Below, in pieces: positions 1 to 13,830 of a stretch of DNA of 64,000 nucleotides. Source of the stretch: Siphonodentalium dalli (lineage: Eukaryota; Mollusca; Scaphopoda; Gadilida; Siphonodentaliidae); the NCBI GenBank assembly GCA_032622095.1, contig CP136065.1, forward strand, positions 21,564,134 through 21,628,133, written 5' to 3'. Within the stretch, counting starts at the first letter, position 1, and each line of letters opens with the position of its first letter. The notes under the pieces were generated by a model, which worked only from the letters and a program-made list of their open reading frames with translations, ran no database searches and was not told the DNA's origin. A program made the position numbers and the translations under genes.

Positions 1-2153
1 ATACCAAATTCTTTGAAAACTTACCTCCAGCATTGACAACAATAAGCATAGTCCTGTGTGAATGGTAATCATCTGATCTTATATTGATATTATTGACATG
101 TAAGTTCAATTTAAATATGAAATGGAATCCCATGTGGTGTTAAGTTAATTTTCTTTAGAACTGAGATGGTGTGTTTAACTGCATCTGTTAATATATGTAA
201 CCATGTAATCTATTCTATGGATTTGTTTGAATATCTGCCAGTCAAAAGTGGCAAAGATACAGATTTAATACTTTTGCTTCCGATAAGTGGAATTAAACAT
301 GAATCCATATATATCAGTACATAACTTAAAATTCAAAAGCTCAAATAATTTGTCTTAAGAATGGGTTAAAGTATTTGGGGTGGGTGGGCATTGTTTTAAA
401 TCCAATAGCTCCCCTATTCACATTATCAAATTACCTCACTGTAAGATCCAATGGTTTATTGATTTTGGAGGATATCTTTAGGAGTTTAATTCCACTTATC
501 GGAAGCAAAAGTATGACTGCAATTCCGAGATTCAATGGTACATGCATTACCCTACTCTGGTTATCGCCCAACTCACAGGTATCAAAATTGGACGAATATT
601 TCTTCTCATAATGTGTGAAAATACTGTCAAAAATGTCGGCTTTATTTAAAAAATGATCGATTTTTTCATCGGGTGCCTCAAGAAAACCACGCGGTGAGAA
701 AAAAGTCCGCCTATCTGACAAATCCAACATACGGATTCCGAAAATTTAGTATTTACGCTAACCAAAAATGTAGGTCATAAATTCCCTCTCCAGGCGACAC
801 CTATGTCCATATTTACCTGGCCTATTAAACGGACATTGCTCATTCGAGCATCCAAATTTTGTCGTAATTTGGAAGGAGATATAAGATAGATTGATAAATA
901 CACGAACTATGCTCTGAAATATAATTGCCATGGCGACAACCTTTTTCCAGCTGTAATTTTCAATTGTTGGAGCATAAGCGAAACAAACGCTCTTTATTCC
1001 TACCATATCAGGAATAGACTAACACGAACTGTTTTGTGTTCCATGGCGATCAAACGGCTGTTGTTTGTTTGGTATCCAAATACCGTGGTCAAATTTGTAT
1101 TTTTTGTGACTCCAATGCATCTTTCATGGCCATATAATGCCCGTAGAAATGTGGTTCAAGTATGTATCACGCATACACTGTTAGAAAATACTGTCGGTTT
1201 GGCGGTGTCGGACAGTAGTAATCCGTCGGTCCCATACCGTTTCATCAGTTCTACGGTGAATCACCGTTGTTTAATGCTCTCTGAAAATGGTCTAAGTTAA
1301 AATTGGGCGTGACTCCAAGTTCATGCCGTCAAAATTCAACAGTATTATCGATGACCAAATTATATTCGGCAGTGATCTCCATACAATATGACTAATTATA
1401 TAAATCTGACTGCTGATATTTGCCTATTATCCGGCATGTTCATTCAGTCCAAATGCATTCCGGCGGCTTTCGTCCAGTAATACATTACGTTCGCAAACCC
1501 AGTTACATGTAGCATTAACGAATTGTCATTTGTATCCTCAATTCGACATCTATGTAAACTATTATTTTGGGAAAAGCTGACTTATACAGTGGTGAAATAA
1601 TGTTTAAATAAGACTGTCTGACATCGGCTTCTATGTGAACGGGACAAGTTCTAAATCTGCGAAAACCAGCTGGTGGGTGATATTTTTTCGACTAAATTGT
1701 GGCTGCTATGTTTTATTCAAGACGGCATATTCAGGGTAGTCGGCTACGCTTTGACTGATTCAACTTGTGTGTTGATGTTGACAGTGTATCAAAACACATA
1801 TATGTATAATTCCACAAGAGGATGCATACACCAGAGTAATCCACAATACTTTGATGTCAACCACTTGTGACAATACTATCAACAACGTAGATAGTATTTG
1901 TCAGTTTGTTTTAACTTGCCTGTTCAATCCAGTTGATAAATCCTCCACATCATTTATCCCGACACACACGTCAGATGAAAAACAGCCATGAAGTAAACGG
2001 CCAAATTGGCCGAAATAATGAACTAATACCCAACAAACCGTCCAAAACCGGCTTCAACAGCCTAAAATATCTTCGGTCTGTCTCAATAGAACCATACAAA
2101 TATGGATATCATTGGAACCGGCTCCTTGACCACATTGTGATAGTTACAGTTAT
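1..2153. other. intergenic, no gene recognised
   Basis: Short ORFs here lack recognisable domains or codon structure and I do not call them. A 28-bp inverted repeat (273-298 against 486-513, around CCGATAAGTGGAATTAA) is visible. The part from about 980 to 1170 is a diverged relative of 30210-30400 (both carry CGCTCTTTATT followed by a TACCATRTCAGGA block), so it belongs to a dispersed repeat family. Confidence 0.6.
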
Positions 2154-2388
2154 GCCCTGTGCCAATGCATTCTCTTATATATGTGAGTCGACCATAGGTC
2201 GCCTCGCATATATAAGAGAATGCATTGGCCTAAAAAATATCTTTTTTTAACACTTTTTACCATTTTTTCTTACATTCTTTAACAATTTTATAATTTTTAA
2301 TGTGTTAAGCCAATGCATTCTCTTATATATGCGAGGCGACCTATGGTCGACTCGCATATATAAGAGAATGCATTGGCACAGGGCCCGA
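2154..2388. mobile_element. fold-back MITE with ~76-bp inverted arms
   Basis: Two arms (about 2154-2231 and 2307-2388) are reverse complements with about one mismatch. Each arm is itself palindromic, beginning GCCAATGCATTCTCTTATA and returning through a CGACC/GGTCG centre. The spacer is a T-rich 75 bp. Outer ends read CCCTGTGCC and GGCACAGGG. Related but decayed copies are at 23310-23482 and 30538-31058, which makes this a small dispersed family. No coding capacity, so it is presumably non-autonomous. I could not fix a target duplication. Confidence 0.75.
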
Positions 2389-3425
2389 TGCATCAAGTTC
2401 ATCATTGACATAAAAGCTATTGATTAGACTGTTCCTATCAAGCTCTCATGACTCACATTATTGATATAGTGTCGTGATATATACGGTATACAGTTTGATG
2501 CATCGTGTTATCAAATTTCACCGAAAAATGTGTGACTATAAGAAAACATGGTCGCCAAATCATCGCGCAGTTATTACGCGGTCTGCTATTGTCGAAGGTT
2601 TCAATCCACTAGCGGTGATTGAACTGATATTGTCGTGATGTACGCATGTACCCATTAAGACATGTTTACCAGTGACCGGACAAGTTCACGTCTTAAATGC
2701 ATGTTACCAAAAAAGTATGCCATTCGGATGTTTTACTTTTACATAAATATAGATTTTTAGCTGTGGTAGCTTTGGTCCTTTGTGTCTTAAAATGTGATGC
2801 CGGATTCATATGTTTTAGAATGATCGAAATTAGTATTACTCGTAGCTGAAAAGCTCACCAATTTAGTTTGTATTTACAATTCTTACACTCCGCTCTTTGT
2901 GCTGGGTTGTTAAACTGGCACTGAACATATAGGCCACAATACCAAGCCCAAAATATTCCTCCCAAAATATTGTTAAATTTTGTGCTTGGATCTTCAGCTA
3001 TACTGTGAAATACTTCTTCAGGTATATATAACTAAGAAATATATTATCTACGCTATGTTTCTATGTATAAAGTTCCCTGTCAGAACTTCAAAAAGTTCCC
3101 ATAGCAGGTTTTGAAACGATGGATTCAGAATAGAGATTCATGATATAATCGAGGGACACATTTTCAGAAAATTACAAAGTCTTATCAAATAAGGTTCAGC
3201 ATCCACACCCATAGGTTATCCGCAATAACCAGGGGGGGGGGTGCAAAAAAATAATTCCGGCGTGGGTGGTCAAAGCCACCAACAAGCAATTTTTTCCGCA
3301 ACTAAAAAAAAGAATTTCCTGCTTGTTTTTTTTAGTGTTTTGGCAATGAGTTGGGCTTCAAAACCACTTTGAATGAGAGAAATAATTTAATTCTAACTGG
3401 TAAACTGACTGCAGGCAGTTATCGT
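2389..3425. other. intergenic, no gene recognised
   Basis: AT-rich sequence with a short G tract near 3230. I see no coding region, RNA gene or clear repeat structure. Confidence 0.5.
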
Positions 3426-3545
3426 GTTGTATTTTGTTGCAAATTTTGAAATCCAAGATGGCCGCTGGCAGCCATGTTTTTTTGGCCGAATGACCTCAAA
3501 ATGACTCATTCCTATTTACATGTCCATGTTAACATCCATGATAAA
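3426..3545 (-). repeat. isolated copy of the ~200-bp satellite
   Basis: The sequence around CCAAGATGGCCGCTGGCAG and the following CATGTTTTTTTGGCCGAATGACC matches, in reverse orientation, the tandem satellite at 19830-21880. It is a single dispersed fragment of that family. Confidence 0.7.
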
Positions 3546-3619
3546 TAGTATGCACAGAAATTAATATACAGCTGTTTACACTGGTTTACAGTAAATTTCC
3601 TCCCGCAAATCTCTGTTTT

Positions 3620-3785
3620 AGTGTTAAAAGGGGGGTGGGTGTCAAAAAAATTGTCGGAAAAAACTGCCGAAAACGGAAAAAAATTTGGCGGTGGGGGTGG
3701 GTGGGTACAAAAAATGTTCGAAAGGGAAAAAATGCCATACGTGCCTGAAATTTTTTTCCGACCCCCCGCCCCTGCAATAACAAGT
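3620..3785. repeat. G-rich/C-rich dispersed repeat, copy 1
   Basis: Starts with a GGGGGGTGGGTGTCAAAA block and ends with a C-rich block (ACCCCCCGCCCC), with GCCATACGTGCCTG between. A diverged copy with the same order of blocks is at 13957-14092. The G-rich start and C-rich end are roughly complementary, as in a small TIR element. ORFs through it on both strands are low-complexity and are not called. Confidence 0.55.
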
Positions 3786-4117
3786 AATCGAAGAACACAC
3801 TGATACAATACATGTATTCTTTGCAAATGGCAGAAAACAGGGTCTTGTAGGTTACAAACACCTAACTATTTTCCATTGGCGACAGTGTTAACTAAAAGTC
3901 CCGCCGGCCATGGGTTAAGCCTATTTTAACTTCAAGTGGTCAATTTCCCCTTAGAACGTCATCCGCTGCACCAGTATGTGACAACAAACGCGCCCTTTTC
4001 GGTATTTTGTTTAAACGATAATCTTGCATTTCCACAACTACCCCATTTACTGCACAAAAATCAGCAGCATAAAAATACCCAGACCCCTTCCGTAACTTCT
4101 GGACACCACCAGACATC

Positions 4118-4125
4118 TAAACATA
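4118..4125. other. 8-bp target site duplication, left
   Basis: TAAACATA directly precedes the left end of the 6.2-kb TIR element. The identical octamer follows its right end at 10335-10342. Confidence 0.85.
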
Positions 4126-4169
4126 GGGACATGACAATCTGCGGGATGGGATGGGATATGGGACAAAAC

Positions 4170-4555
4170 GACAATCTGCGGGACAGAATTTCAAATTGCG
4201 TGGGACGGCCGATAGCTCGAGGAATACAGGGCGTAGGGGGCTCATTTTAGTGTCTAACGAAAGGCCCACATTCGCCCTATCCACACATATTAACCCCGCC
4301 ACTGACAGGACACCAGAAGTTGCATTATTTGATCGACAACTGACCTAACATGGGGTGGAATTTGGGATAGCATGACAATCTGCGGGACAGGATTTTCAAA
4401 TTGCGTGGGACGGCCGATATCTCGAGGAATACAGCGCGTAGAGGGCTCCTTTTGGTGTCCCACGAAAGGTCCACATTCGCCCTATCCACACATATTAACC
4501 CCGTCACTGACCGGACACCGGAAGTTACATAATTCGGTCGACAACTGACCTAACA
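4170..4555. repeat. subterminal ~204-bp tandem repeat (left arm)
   Basis: Two copies begin with GACAATCTGCGGGACAG at 4170 and 4374. Each runs through TGCGTGGGACGGCCGATA to GACAACTGACCTAACAT. The mirrored pair occupies about 9900-10290 in the right arm. Repeated subterminal blocks like this are often transposase-binding regions; that role is inferred here. Confidence 0.75.
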
Positions 4556-5106
4556 TAAAATGCCACAAACACGAAAAACTGCGTTCGACATTAATGTTTA
4601 GAATTTAGATTTCTCGATGAATACGCCAGCAAACAACAAGTTTTGGGTATCAAATAACGCAGTGGAATACTGTGCATTCGTTTTTAGCTACAATATGGCT
4701 GTTTTAGTGCGAATATTGTAATGGCGAACACGCAAACACGCGCCGATAAAACAGCTAAAAATAGACTCGATGTTTACAATTACAGGATCGATTACAGCTG
4801 GTATATTCAATATAATGGGACGTATGGTATATCAAAATGTAGGATTAGACACAGGGAATGTATTTTTTTTAAATGGGTCCCACCAGGCGGTGAAATTGTT
4901 GCAGAAATTCGCTCCAAGATATTCTCACTTATTTTTATTTCAGTTGTGATTAAAAGCCCAGATCCCGGAGCCCAGCGACTAAAAGCCAAGTTACAAAATA
5001 GATCAACTGGTTTGAACGAATGAATATGTCAATGGTAAGACTATTCAAAAGAATATTCAAATCAAATAGTGTTTATAGACTTAAAAACTTATGTGTCCGC
5101 CATTCA

Positions 5107-8100
5107 TATGCGGTGGAGGTTCTCATATTATCTGCCAGTCATACGCGGGGGAGGTTCTGATATGAACATATTATCTGCCGGTCATACGCGGTGGAGGTTC
5201 ATATTATCCGCCGGTCATACGCGAGGGAAGTTCTCATTTTATCCTCCGGTCATACGCGGGGGAGGTTCTGATATGAACATATTATCTGCCGGTCATATGC
5301 GGTGGAGGTTGATATTATCCACCGGTCATACGCGAGGGAGGTTCTCATATTATCCTCTGGTCATACGTTGGGGAGGTCCTCATATGAACATATTATCCGC
5401 CGGTCATATCCTCCCTCAGGTGTGACCGGTGGATAATATGAGAACCTCCCTCGCATATGACCGGCAGATAATATGTTCATATGAGAACCTCCACCGCATA
5501 TGACCGGTGGATAATATGAACCTCCACCGCGTATGACCGGCAGATAATATGTTCATATCAGAACCTCCCCCACCTATGACCGAAGGATAATATGAACCTC
5601 CACCGCGTATGACCGGTGGATAATATGTTCATATGAGAACCTCCACCACGTATGACCGGCGGATAATATGTTCATATGAGAATCTCCACTGCGTATGACC
5701 GGCTGATAATATGTTCATATGAGAACCTCCCCAACGTATGACCGGAGGATAATATAAGAACCTCCCTCGCGTATGACCGGTGGATAATATGACAACCTCC
5801 CTCGCGTATGACCGGTGGATAATATGAACCTCCACCGCGTATGACCGGCGGATAATATGTTCATATCAGAACCTCCCCCACATATGATCGGAGGATAATA
5901 TGAGAACTTCCCTCGCGTATGACCGGCAGATAATATGAACCTCCACCGCATATGACCGGCGGATAATATGTTCATATGAGAACTTCCACCGTGTATGACC
6001 GGTGGATAATATGAACCTCCACTGCGTATGACCGGCGAATAATATGTTCATATCAAAACCTCCCCCACGTATGACCGGAGGATAATATGAGAACCTCCCT
6101 CGCATATGACTGGCGGATAATATGAACCTCCACCGCGTATGACCGGCAGATAATATGTTCATATGAGAACATCCCCTACGTATGACCGGAGAATAATATG
6201 AGAACCTCACTCGCGTTTGACCGGCGGATAATATGTTCATATGAGAACCTCCCTCGCGTATGACCGGTGGATAATATGAGAACCTCCCTCGCGTATGACC
6301 GGCGGATAATATGTTCATATGAGAACATCCACTGCGTATGACCGGCGGATAATATGTTCATATGAGAACCTACCGTACATTAGGCCGGTGGATAATATGA
6401 ACCTCCACCGTGTATGACCGGCGGATAATATGTTTATATCAGAACCTCCCCCACATATGGCCGAAGGATAATATGAGAACTTCCCTCGCGTATGATCGGT
6501 GGATAATATGAACCTCCACCGCGTATGACCGGCGGATAATATGTTCATATGAGAACCTCCCCAACGTATGACCGGAGGATAATATGAGAACCTCCCTCGC
6601 GTATGACCGGTGGATAATATGAGAACCTCCCTCGCGCATGACCGGCGGATAATATGAACCTCCACCGCGTATGACTGGCGGATAATATGTTCATATCAGA
6701 ACCTCCCCCACATATGATCGGAGGATAATATGAGAACTTCCCTCGCGTATAACCGGTGGATAATATGAGAACCTCCCTCGCGTATGACCGGCAATTAATA
6801 TGTTCATATGAGAACCTCCCCATCAGATGACCGGAGGATAATATGAGAACATCCCTCGCGTATGACCGGCGGATAATATGAACCTCCACCGCGTATGACC
6901 GGCAGATAATATGTTCATATGAGAACCTCCCCTATGTATGACCGGATGATAATATGAGAACCTCCCTCACGTATAACCGGTGGATAATATGAGAACCTCC
7001 CTCGCGTATGGCCGGCAGTTAATATGTTCATATGAGAACCTCCCCATCAGATGACCGGAGGATAATATGAGAACCTCCCTCGCGTATGACCGGTGGATAA
7101 TATGAACCTCCACCGCATATGACCGGCAGATAATATGTTCATATCAGAACCTCCCCCGCGTATGACTTGAGGATAATAAGAAAACTTCCCTCGCGTATGA
7201 CCGGCGGATAATATGAACCTCCACCGTGTATGACCGGCAGATAATATGTTCATATGAGAACCTACCCTATGTATGACCGGATGATAATATGAGAACCTCC
7301 CTCACGTATAACCGGTGGATAATATGAGAACCTCCCTCGCGTATGACCGGCAGTTAATATGTTCATATGAGAACCTCCCCATCAGATGACCGGAGGATAA
7401 TATGAGAACCTCCCTCGCGTATGACCGGTGGATAATATGAACCTCCACCGCATATGCCCGGCAGATAATATGTTCATATCAGAACCTCCCCCGCGTATGA
7501 CTGGAGGATAATATGAGAACCTCCCTCGCGTATGACCGGTGGATAATATGAGAACCTCCCTCACGCATGACCGGCGGATAATATGAACCTCCACCACGTA
7601 TGACTGGCGGATAATATGTTCATATCAGAACCTCCCCCACATATGATCGGAGGATAATATGAGAACTTCCCTCGCGTATAACCGGTGGATAATATGAACC
7701 TCCACCGTGTATGACCGGCAGATAATATGTTCATATGAGAACCTACCCTATGTATGACCGGATGATAATATGAGAACCTCCCTCACGTATAACCGGTGGA
7801 TAATATGAGAACCTCCCTCGCGTATGACCGGCAGTTAATATGTTCATATGAGAACCTCCCCATCAGATGACCGGATGATAATATGAGAACCTCCCTCGCG
7901 TATGACCGGTGGATAATATGAACCTCCACCGCATATGACCGGCAGATAATATGTTCATATCAGAACCTCCCCCGCGTATGACTGGAGGATAATAAGAAAA
8001 CTTCCCTCGCGTATGACCGGCGGATAATATGAACCTCCACCGTGTATGACCGGCAGATAATATGTTCATATGAGAACCTCCCCTATGTATGACCGGATGA

Positions 8101-9352
8101 TAATATGAGAACCTCCCTCACGTATAACCGGTGGATAATATGAGAACCTCCCTCGCGTATGACCGGCAGTTAATATGTTCATATGAGAACCTCCCCATCA
8201 TATGACCGGAGGATAATATGAGAACCTCCCTCGCGTATGACCGGTGGATAATATGAACCTCCACCGCATATGACCGGCAGATAATATGTTCATATCAGAA
8301 CCTCCCCCGCGTATGACTGGAGGATAATAAGAAAACTTCCCTCGCGTATGACCGGCGGATAATATGAACCTCCACCGTGTATGACCGGCAGATAATATGT
8401 TCATATGAGAACCTCCCCTATGTATGACCGGATGATAATATGAGAACCTCCCTCACGTATAACCGGTGGATAATATGAGAACCTCCCTCGCGTATGACCG
8501 GCAGTTAATATGTTCATATGAGAACCTCCCCATCAGATGACCGGAGGATAATATGAGAACCTCCCTCGCGTATGACCGGCGGATAATATGAACCTCCACC
8601 GCGTATGACCTGCAGATAATATGTTCATATGAGAACCTCCCCTATGTATGACCGGATGATAATATGAGAACCTCCCTCACGTATAACCGGTGGATAATAT
8701 GAGAACCTCCCTCGCGTATGACCGGCAGTTAATATGTTCATATGAGAACCTCCCCATCAGATGACCGGAGGATAATATGAGAACCTCCCTCGCGTATGAC
8801 CGGTGGATAATATGAACCTCCACCGCATATGACCGGCAGATAATATGTTCATATCAGAACCTCCCCCGCGTATGACTGGAGGATAATAAGAAAACTTCCC
8901 TCGCGTATGACCGGCGGATAATATGAACCTCCACCGTGTATGACCGGCAGATAATATGTTCATATGAGAACCTCTCCTATGTATGACCGGATGATAATAT
9001 GAGAACCTCCCTCACGTATAACCGGTGGATAATATGAGAACCTCCCTCGCGTATGACCGGCAGTTAATATGTTCATATGAGAACCTCCCCATCAGATGAC
9101 CGGAGGATAATATGAGAACCTCCCTCGCGTATGACCGGTGGATAATATGAACCTCCACCGCATATGACCGGCAGATAATATGTTCATATCAGAACCTCCC
9201 CCGCGTATGACTGGAGGATAATAAGAAAACTTCCCTCGCGTATGACCGGCGGATAATATGAACCTCCACCGTGTATGACCGCCAGATAATATGTTCATAT
9301 GAGAACCTCCCCCGCATATTACTGGGAGATAATATGAGAAATTCACCGCATA
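5107..9352. repeat. minisatellite core with 335-bp higher-order period
   Basis: Built from 33-, 35- and 43-bp modules sharing TATGACCGGNGGATAATATG followed by (TTCATATGA)GAACCTCC. From 5107 to about 5415 the modules read in one orientation, then they switch to the opposite orientation to the end. In the right two-thirds the modules form a higher-order unit of 335 bp, for example 7863/8198 and 8757/9092. Open frames giving repeated peptides result only from module lengths and are not genes. Confidence 0.9.
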
Positions 9353-10334
9353 TATGAATGGCGGACACATAAGTTTTTAAGTCTATAAACACTATTTGAT
9401 TTGAATATTCTTTTGAATAGTCTTACCATTGACATATTCATTCGTTCAAACCAGTTGATCTATTTTGTAACTTGGCTTTTAGTCGCTGGGCTCCGGCATC
9501 TGGGCTTTTAGTCACAACTGAAATAAAAATAAGTGCGAATATCTTGGAGCGAATTTCTGCAACAATTTCACCGCCTGGTGGACCCATTTGGAAAAAAATA
9601 CATTCCCTGTGTCTAATTCTACATTTTGATATACTATACGCCCCATTATATTGAATATACGGCTGAAATCGATACTGTAATTGTAAACATCGAGTCTATT
9701 TTTAGCTGTTTTATCGGAGCGTGTTTGCGTGTTCGCCATTACAATATTCGCACCAAACCAGCCATATTGTAGCTAAAAACGAATGCACAGTATTCCACTG
9801 TGTTATTTGATACCTAAAACTTGTTGTTTGCTAGTGTATTCATCGAGAAATCTAAATTCTAAACATTAATGTCGAACGCAGATTTTCGTGTTTGTGGCAT
9901 TTTATGTTAGGTCAGTTGTCGACCGGATAATGTAACTTCCGACGTCCGGTCAGTGGCGGGGTTAATATGTGTGGATAGGGCGAATGTGGACCTTTCGTTA
10001 GACACCAAAAGTAGCCCTCTATGCGCTGTATTCCTCGAGCTATCGGCCGTCCCACGCAATTTGAAAATCCTGTCCCGCAGATTGTCATGCTATCCCAAAT
10101 TCCACCCCATGTTAGGTCAGTTGTCGATCAAATAATGCAACTTCTGGTGTCCGGTCAGTGGCGGGGTTAATATGTTTGGATAGGGCGAACGCGGGCCTTT
10201 CGTTAGACACCAAAATGAGCCCCATACGCCCTGTATTCCTCGAGATATCGGCCGTCCCACGCAATTTGAAATTCTGTCCCGCAGATTGTCGTTTTGTCCC
10301 ATATCCCATCCCATCCCGCAGATTGTCATGTCCC

Positions 10335-10342
10335 TAAACATA
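10335..10342. other. 8-bp target site duplication, right
   Basis: TAAACATA, identical to 4118-4125. Confidence 0.85.
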
Positions 10343-11558
10343 CACGATCGCCATATTTACGTAGGCTATGATTTTCTGTTCCCGATTAGGGATATTTCCC
10401 TCAATGATAAACAACCAATTAGCAGCCAGATTTTTGTTTATGCTGACTCGAGCTTCCCTACACAAATTCAAGAAGCGTACTCACTGCCCCGACACCCCTC
10501 CCCAACCGCACTATCATTATACACCGTATGCAATGCTCTATATTCGTCCAGTATGTAAGTCTGTACATTTAAAATATTTTTAGTATTCATAATTTATCCT
10601 GGACCCCCCCCCCCCCCCCCCCCCCGACATCATCGGAAAATTCCATGACGGTACGTTAAACGTTATTGCTGACACACAACACCCCTGACCTTGCATTCTT
10701 TAATGGAAAAATCTATGAATAATTATACAATATGAACCAGGAAGATGTATATGTCCATTGATTGGTGAGAATATTAGGGGGGTTTAATTTTTTAGAAACG
10801 CTTTAATGCATGCGTCCATAATATACACTAATGCACATGGCGCCTTTGATTTTAAAAAAAACATCCGATTATGTTTTTAATTTTTAAGGCGCGATGTGCA
10901 TCACCGTGAACATTACGGTACGCAAATGTTGTCCTTTGTTTGGAGTATGTTGTTTGCATATTTCACCGATATACCATCTGGTGTTATCAAGATCATGACA
11001 TGAATATCTATCGTGCATGACCAGTATTGGCTACGTCCCTAGAGATCATACTCCACCCGTTCAAACCCTGGGAACGTTTTGTATATTCTGACGGGGAATG
11101 CTACAACATTCAAAATACAACACAAATAGTAAATTTCTTAGTTAATACATGTTCCTTAAAGGCACATGGCGGTTTTTGGTCCAGAATACACCTAATAATA
11201 TTCGCTTTTGAATTGTTCCCGGTATCGAAATAGGTCGATAAATACACGAACTACAATTCTATACGATCACCATGAACGAGTTATTCCCGTTTAATAATGT
11301 ACCTATACCTAGCGAAGTATCCACTTGAAACACTTGCGAAATAAATTATCACGCGCATACATATATATGCACCGTCTATCGAAGCAGGAAGTTGACAGTA
11401 ATAGTGATAAATTTAATTAAAATGTATGTTCAACATGTCCTGCATAAACATAACATTTTGATAACATTTTGATAGGACTTTGTAGGGGGATCTTTATCTT
11501 ATGCTTGAAATTTTACATCAAATGTTCTTTTTCCCACCGCCACTGCACCCACTAGATC
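10343..11558. other. intergenic, no gene recognised
   Basis: Contains a ~22-nt poly(C) tract near 10604. A TTAAAGGCACATGGCGG motif at about 11157 resembles the end of the TTAA element that follows. No coding region is recognised. Confidence 0.5.
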
Positions 11559-12091
11559 TTAAAGGCACGGGCGGCGTTCATTGCAGAAATATTTATATTT
11601 GTTCAAATCGCCACCAACAGAAGGAACACCAAAATATATACAGTTACATGCACTCATATGCCAAACATAATCTGCGCGTAAATTATATATTGTCGTCAAG
11701 ATGTACGATGATGTACTTAAACAAGAGACTGTTCGTGTTAAAGAACTTATGCTACTATTTACATAACGCAGCCCAATTCTATTGGTTAATCACACAAAAA
11801 TGACATAAACTCTCTTTATTATTTCCATATCAGGAAAACAGTAACAAATAACGCTCTTTATGTTTACCATATCCGGATCTAAACAAAAAGCCAGGAAAAG
11901 TAACTTTTCTTGCTTTTGTTTACATAACAATGGGGGAAAAGTTGACAATAGCATACTGTTTATGCCATATTTCGGATTGGCATAAGAACAAAATATGTCT
12001 ATATCTTACTAGTCCTTCTGTTTATGGCGGTTTTTGACGAAGAAGAATATTTTAACAGCATACCCACCTCCAAGGCCTCCCGTATCTTTAA
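11559..12091. mobile_element. TTAA-target MITE, copy 1
   Basis: Bounded by TTAA at 11559-11562 and 12088-12091, with imperfect inverted ends TTAAAGGCACGGGCGGC and TTAAAGATACGGGAGGC. The whole 533 bp is collinear with 23684-24183, a second copy that interrupts a hAT element; the two copies therefore define each other's ends. TTAA target sites are typical of piggyBac and Kolobok families. No coding capacity is seen. The superfamily assignment is inference from the target site only. Confidence 0.75.
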
Positions 12092-12188
12092 GCCATTAAA
12101 CTTCGATAAACCAATGTTAGATTTACATATCTCTTGGCCTCCAGACTATTTACCCCCAAGACATGGGGTTTAATTATGAATGGTCTCG

Positions 12189-12425
12189 ATTTGCATCAAG
12201 AAACACATACTTTCACGCCCCGTCTATTCGTTTGCTGTTATATGCGAAACGATTCGAGGATATCACGTTAGTTGTACGTCACTTTGTAGTTCAAAATTTT
12301 CATTCGAGGTATATATTTGTCTCCGAGTCTAATTCCGATAAAATATGTCAGGTAAGTTCTCTTCATCATTGTAACGTTATTGTCAATACATGTATTTGGC
12401 CTTGTAAACCTGTTGTAAACACCTT
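12189..12425. repeat. dispersed direct repeat, copy 1
   Basis: The stretch including CGTCTATTCGTTTGCTGT and ATGTATTTGGCCTTGTA recurs in the same orientation at 15706-15908 with scattered differences. A 110-codon ORF across it (12163-12495) has no recognisable domain and is not conserved in the second copy. Confidence 0.6.
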
Positions 12426-12679
12426 TTTTACACCCTCATGCAAATATTTTACTGAAGACCTTTTCTGCGCTTATATTACATTTGTAACAGTTTAAAACAT
12501 ATTATAAGAGTTTATAACTGCAAAAAAAAACACCATATCCGTGTTGATGGGACCTCATATGGGCCTTAGTAGAGATGACATTAAGCTATATGGCATGTTG
12601 CATATATGGGGCGGTTGGGTGATAAAAATTCTTCTCGACACCCTTCGGAAAGTAGATTCAAGAAATGAAAACTGATATA

Positions 12680-13830
12680 AATAAACTTGCCTTGATGTAA
12701 CTAAAGCCAAGATCATTGTGTGCATGTAAATGGAAAAAGAGCAACTGTCTCAAACATTAATGTGACTATGAATGGCTAGAATATAACTGTTCACCAGTGC
12801 ATCAAGCTAATCAGTGAACTATTTGCATGTCTATCATAGGATCTGTTACTCTCACAACACCTAAACAATCCAAGTCTGGCATAGTGACTGTTTGTCATTT
12901 ATTATAACATAGGTTGCTCCAGTAGACTAACAAAGGTGTTAAGGTATAATGCTAGATAATGGGCTGGTTAACAGACTAATCGGTAAATGGTTAGAAATTA
13001 TGGAATTGTGTGTATCCTGTACAATGAACTAAGTTTGCATATATAAGTAAACTTGTCCTGATGTAACTAATTCCTAGATCATTGTGTGCATGCACAAAGA
13101 GTGATCAACTGTCTCAATCATTAATGTGACTATCAATGGTAGAAAATATCTCATGAGTGCATCAAGCCAATCAGTGTATTATTTGCATGTCTTTCAACTC
13201 AGATTATCTCTCACAAGACCGAACGTATATCCAAGTCTGATACAGTGCCGTGACTGCTTGTCACCTATATATATATAAACAAGTAGGCTCTGTCTGTATT
13301 TTTCTCTCAGACCCCTGGACCGAGTTCAACCAAATTAGGTGTGGTGACTCGGGGTACCCTGGTGGTTGTTCTAATCGTGTTAGTTTTTAAACAATTTTAA
13401 TTAAAAAATAAATAAATAAAATTGGTTTTGTTAAATTGAGCAAGGAATTCAATCTTTAAAAAAAAAAATATTAAAACAATATACATATATATATATATCA
13501 AAATATTTCTATGACCAAATGTGCTTGCAGCGCACAAAGGGACCGCCGCTAAATGAAGGCTCTGTCTAAGATCATCATGTTTGTGAAGTCCCACATGGGG
13601 GCCACAGGTATGGGTATCGCCGATACTGAATATTGGCTCCCAAAGGAAGCCTGTTTCAGCTAGTTTAGTATAATAGAAGTAAGTTGCTCCAGTAGACTAA
13701 TATAAGTGGTTTGGAATATGTTAGATAATGGGCTGGTTAACAGACTAATCAGGAAATAGTTAGAAATTATGAAATTTTGTGTATTCTGCACAATGACCTA
13801 GGTTTACAGATGATCAGAAATTTATAGAAC
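12680..13830. repeat. ~365-bp tandem repeat, second copy interrupted
   Basis: The unit starting near 12680 (CTTGATGTAACTAA, then GATCATTGTGTGCATG) repeats near 13045. In copy 1 the block GTTGCTCCAGTAGACTAA is at 12912. In copy 2 the same block appears only at 13681, so about 400 bp (13275-13675) separate the halves of copy 2. That stretch, including the CCCCTGGACCGAGTTCAACC region, looks like an insertion. Confidence 0.65.

Larger units (their letters stand above)
4126..10334. mobile_element. 6.2-kb non-autonomous TIR transposon filled with minisatellite
   Basis: The left end GGGACATGACAATCTGCGGG and the right end are reverse complements, and the inverted arms extend about 1 kb inward (4126-5106 and 9353-10334). 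Both ends abut the same octamer, TAAACATA, so this is one inserted element. Subterminal parts of each arm contain two tandem ~204-bp repeats (starting at 4170 and 4374 on the left). The interior is minisatellite and no transposase is present. An 8-bp duplication is known for hAT, P, Merlin and Zisupton-type elements. The terminal GGG does not match the usual hAT CAG or TAG ends, so I leave the superfamily open. Confidence 0.85.

Noticed and set aside
5069-9392. Many open frames encoding peptides such as MNILSAGHTRW repeats
   Set aside because: They are translations of the minisatellite modules in several frames on both strands, with no start context or non-repetitive domain.
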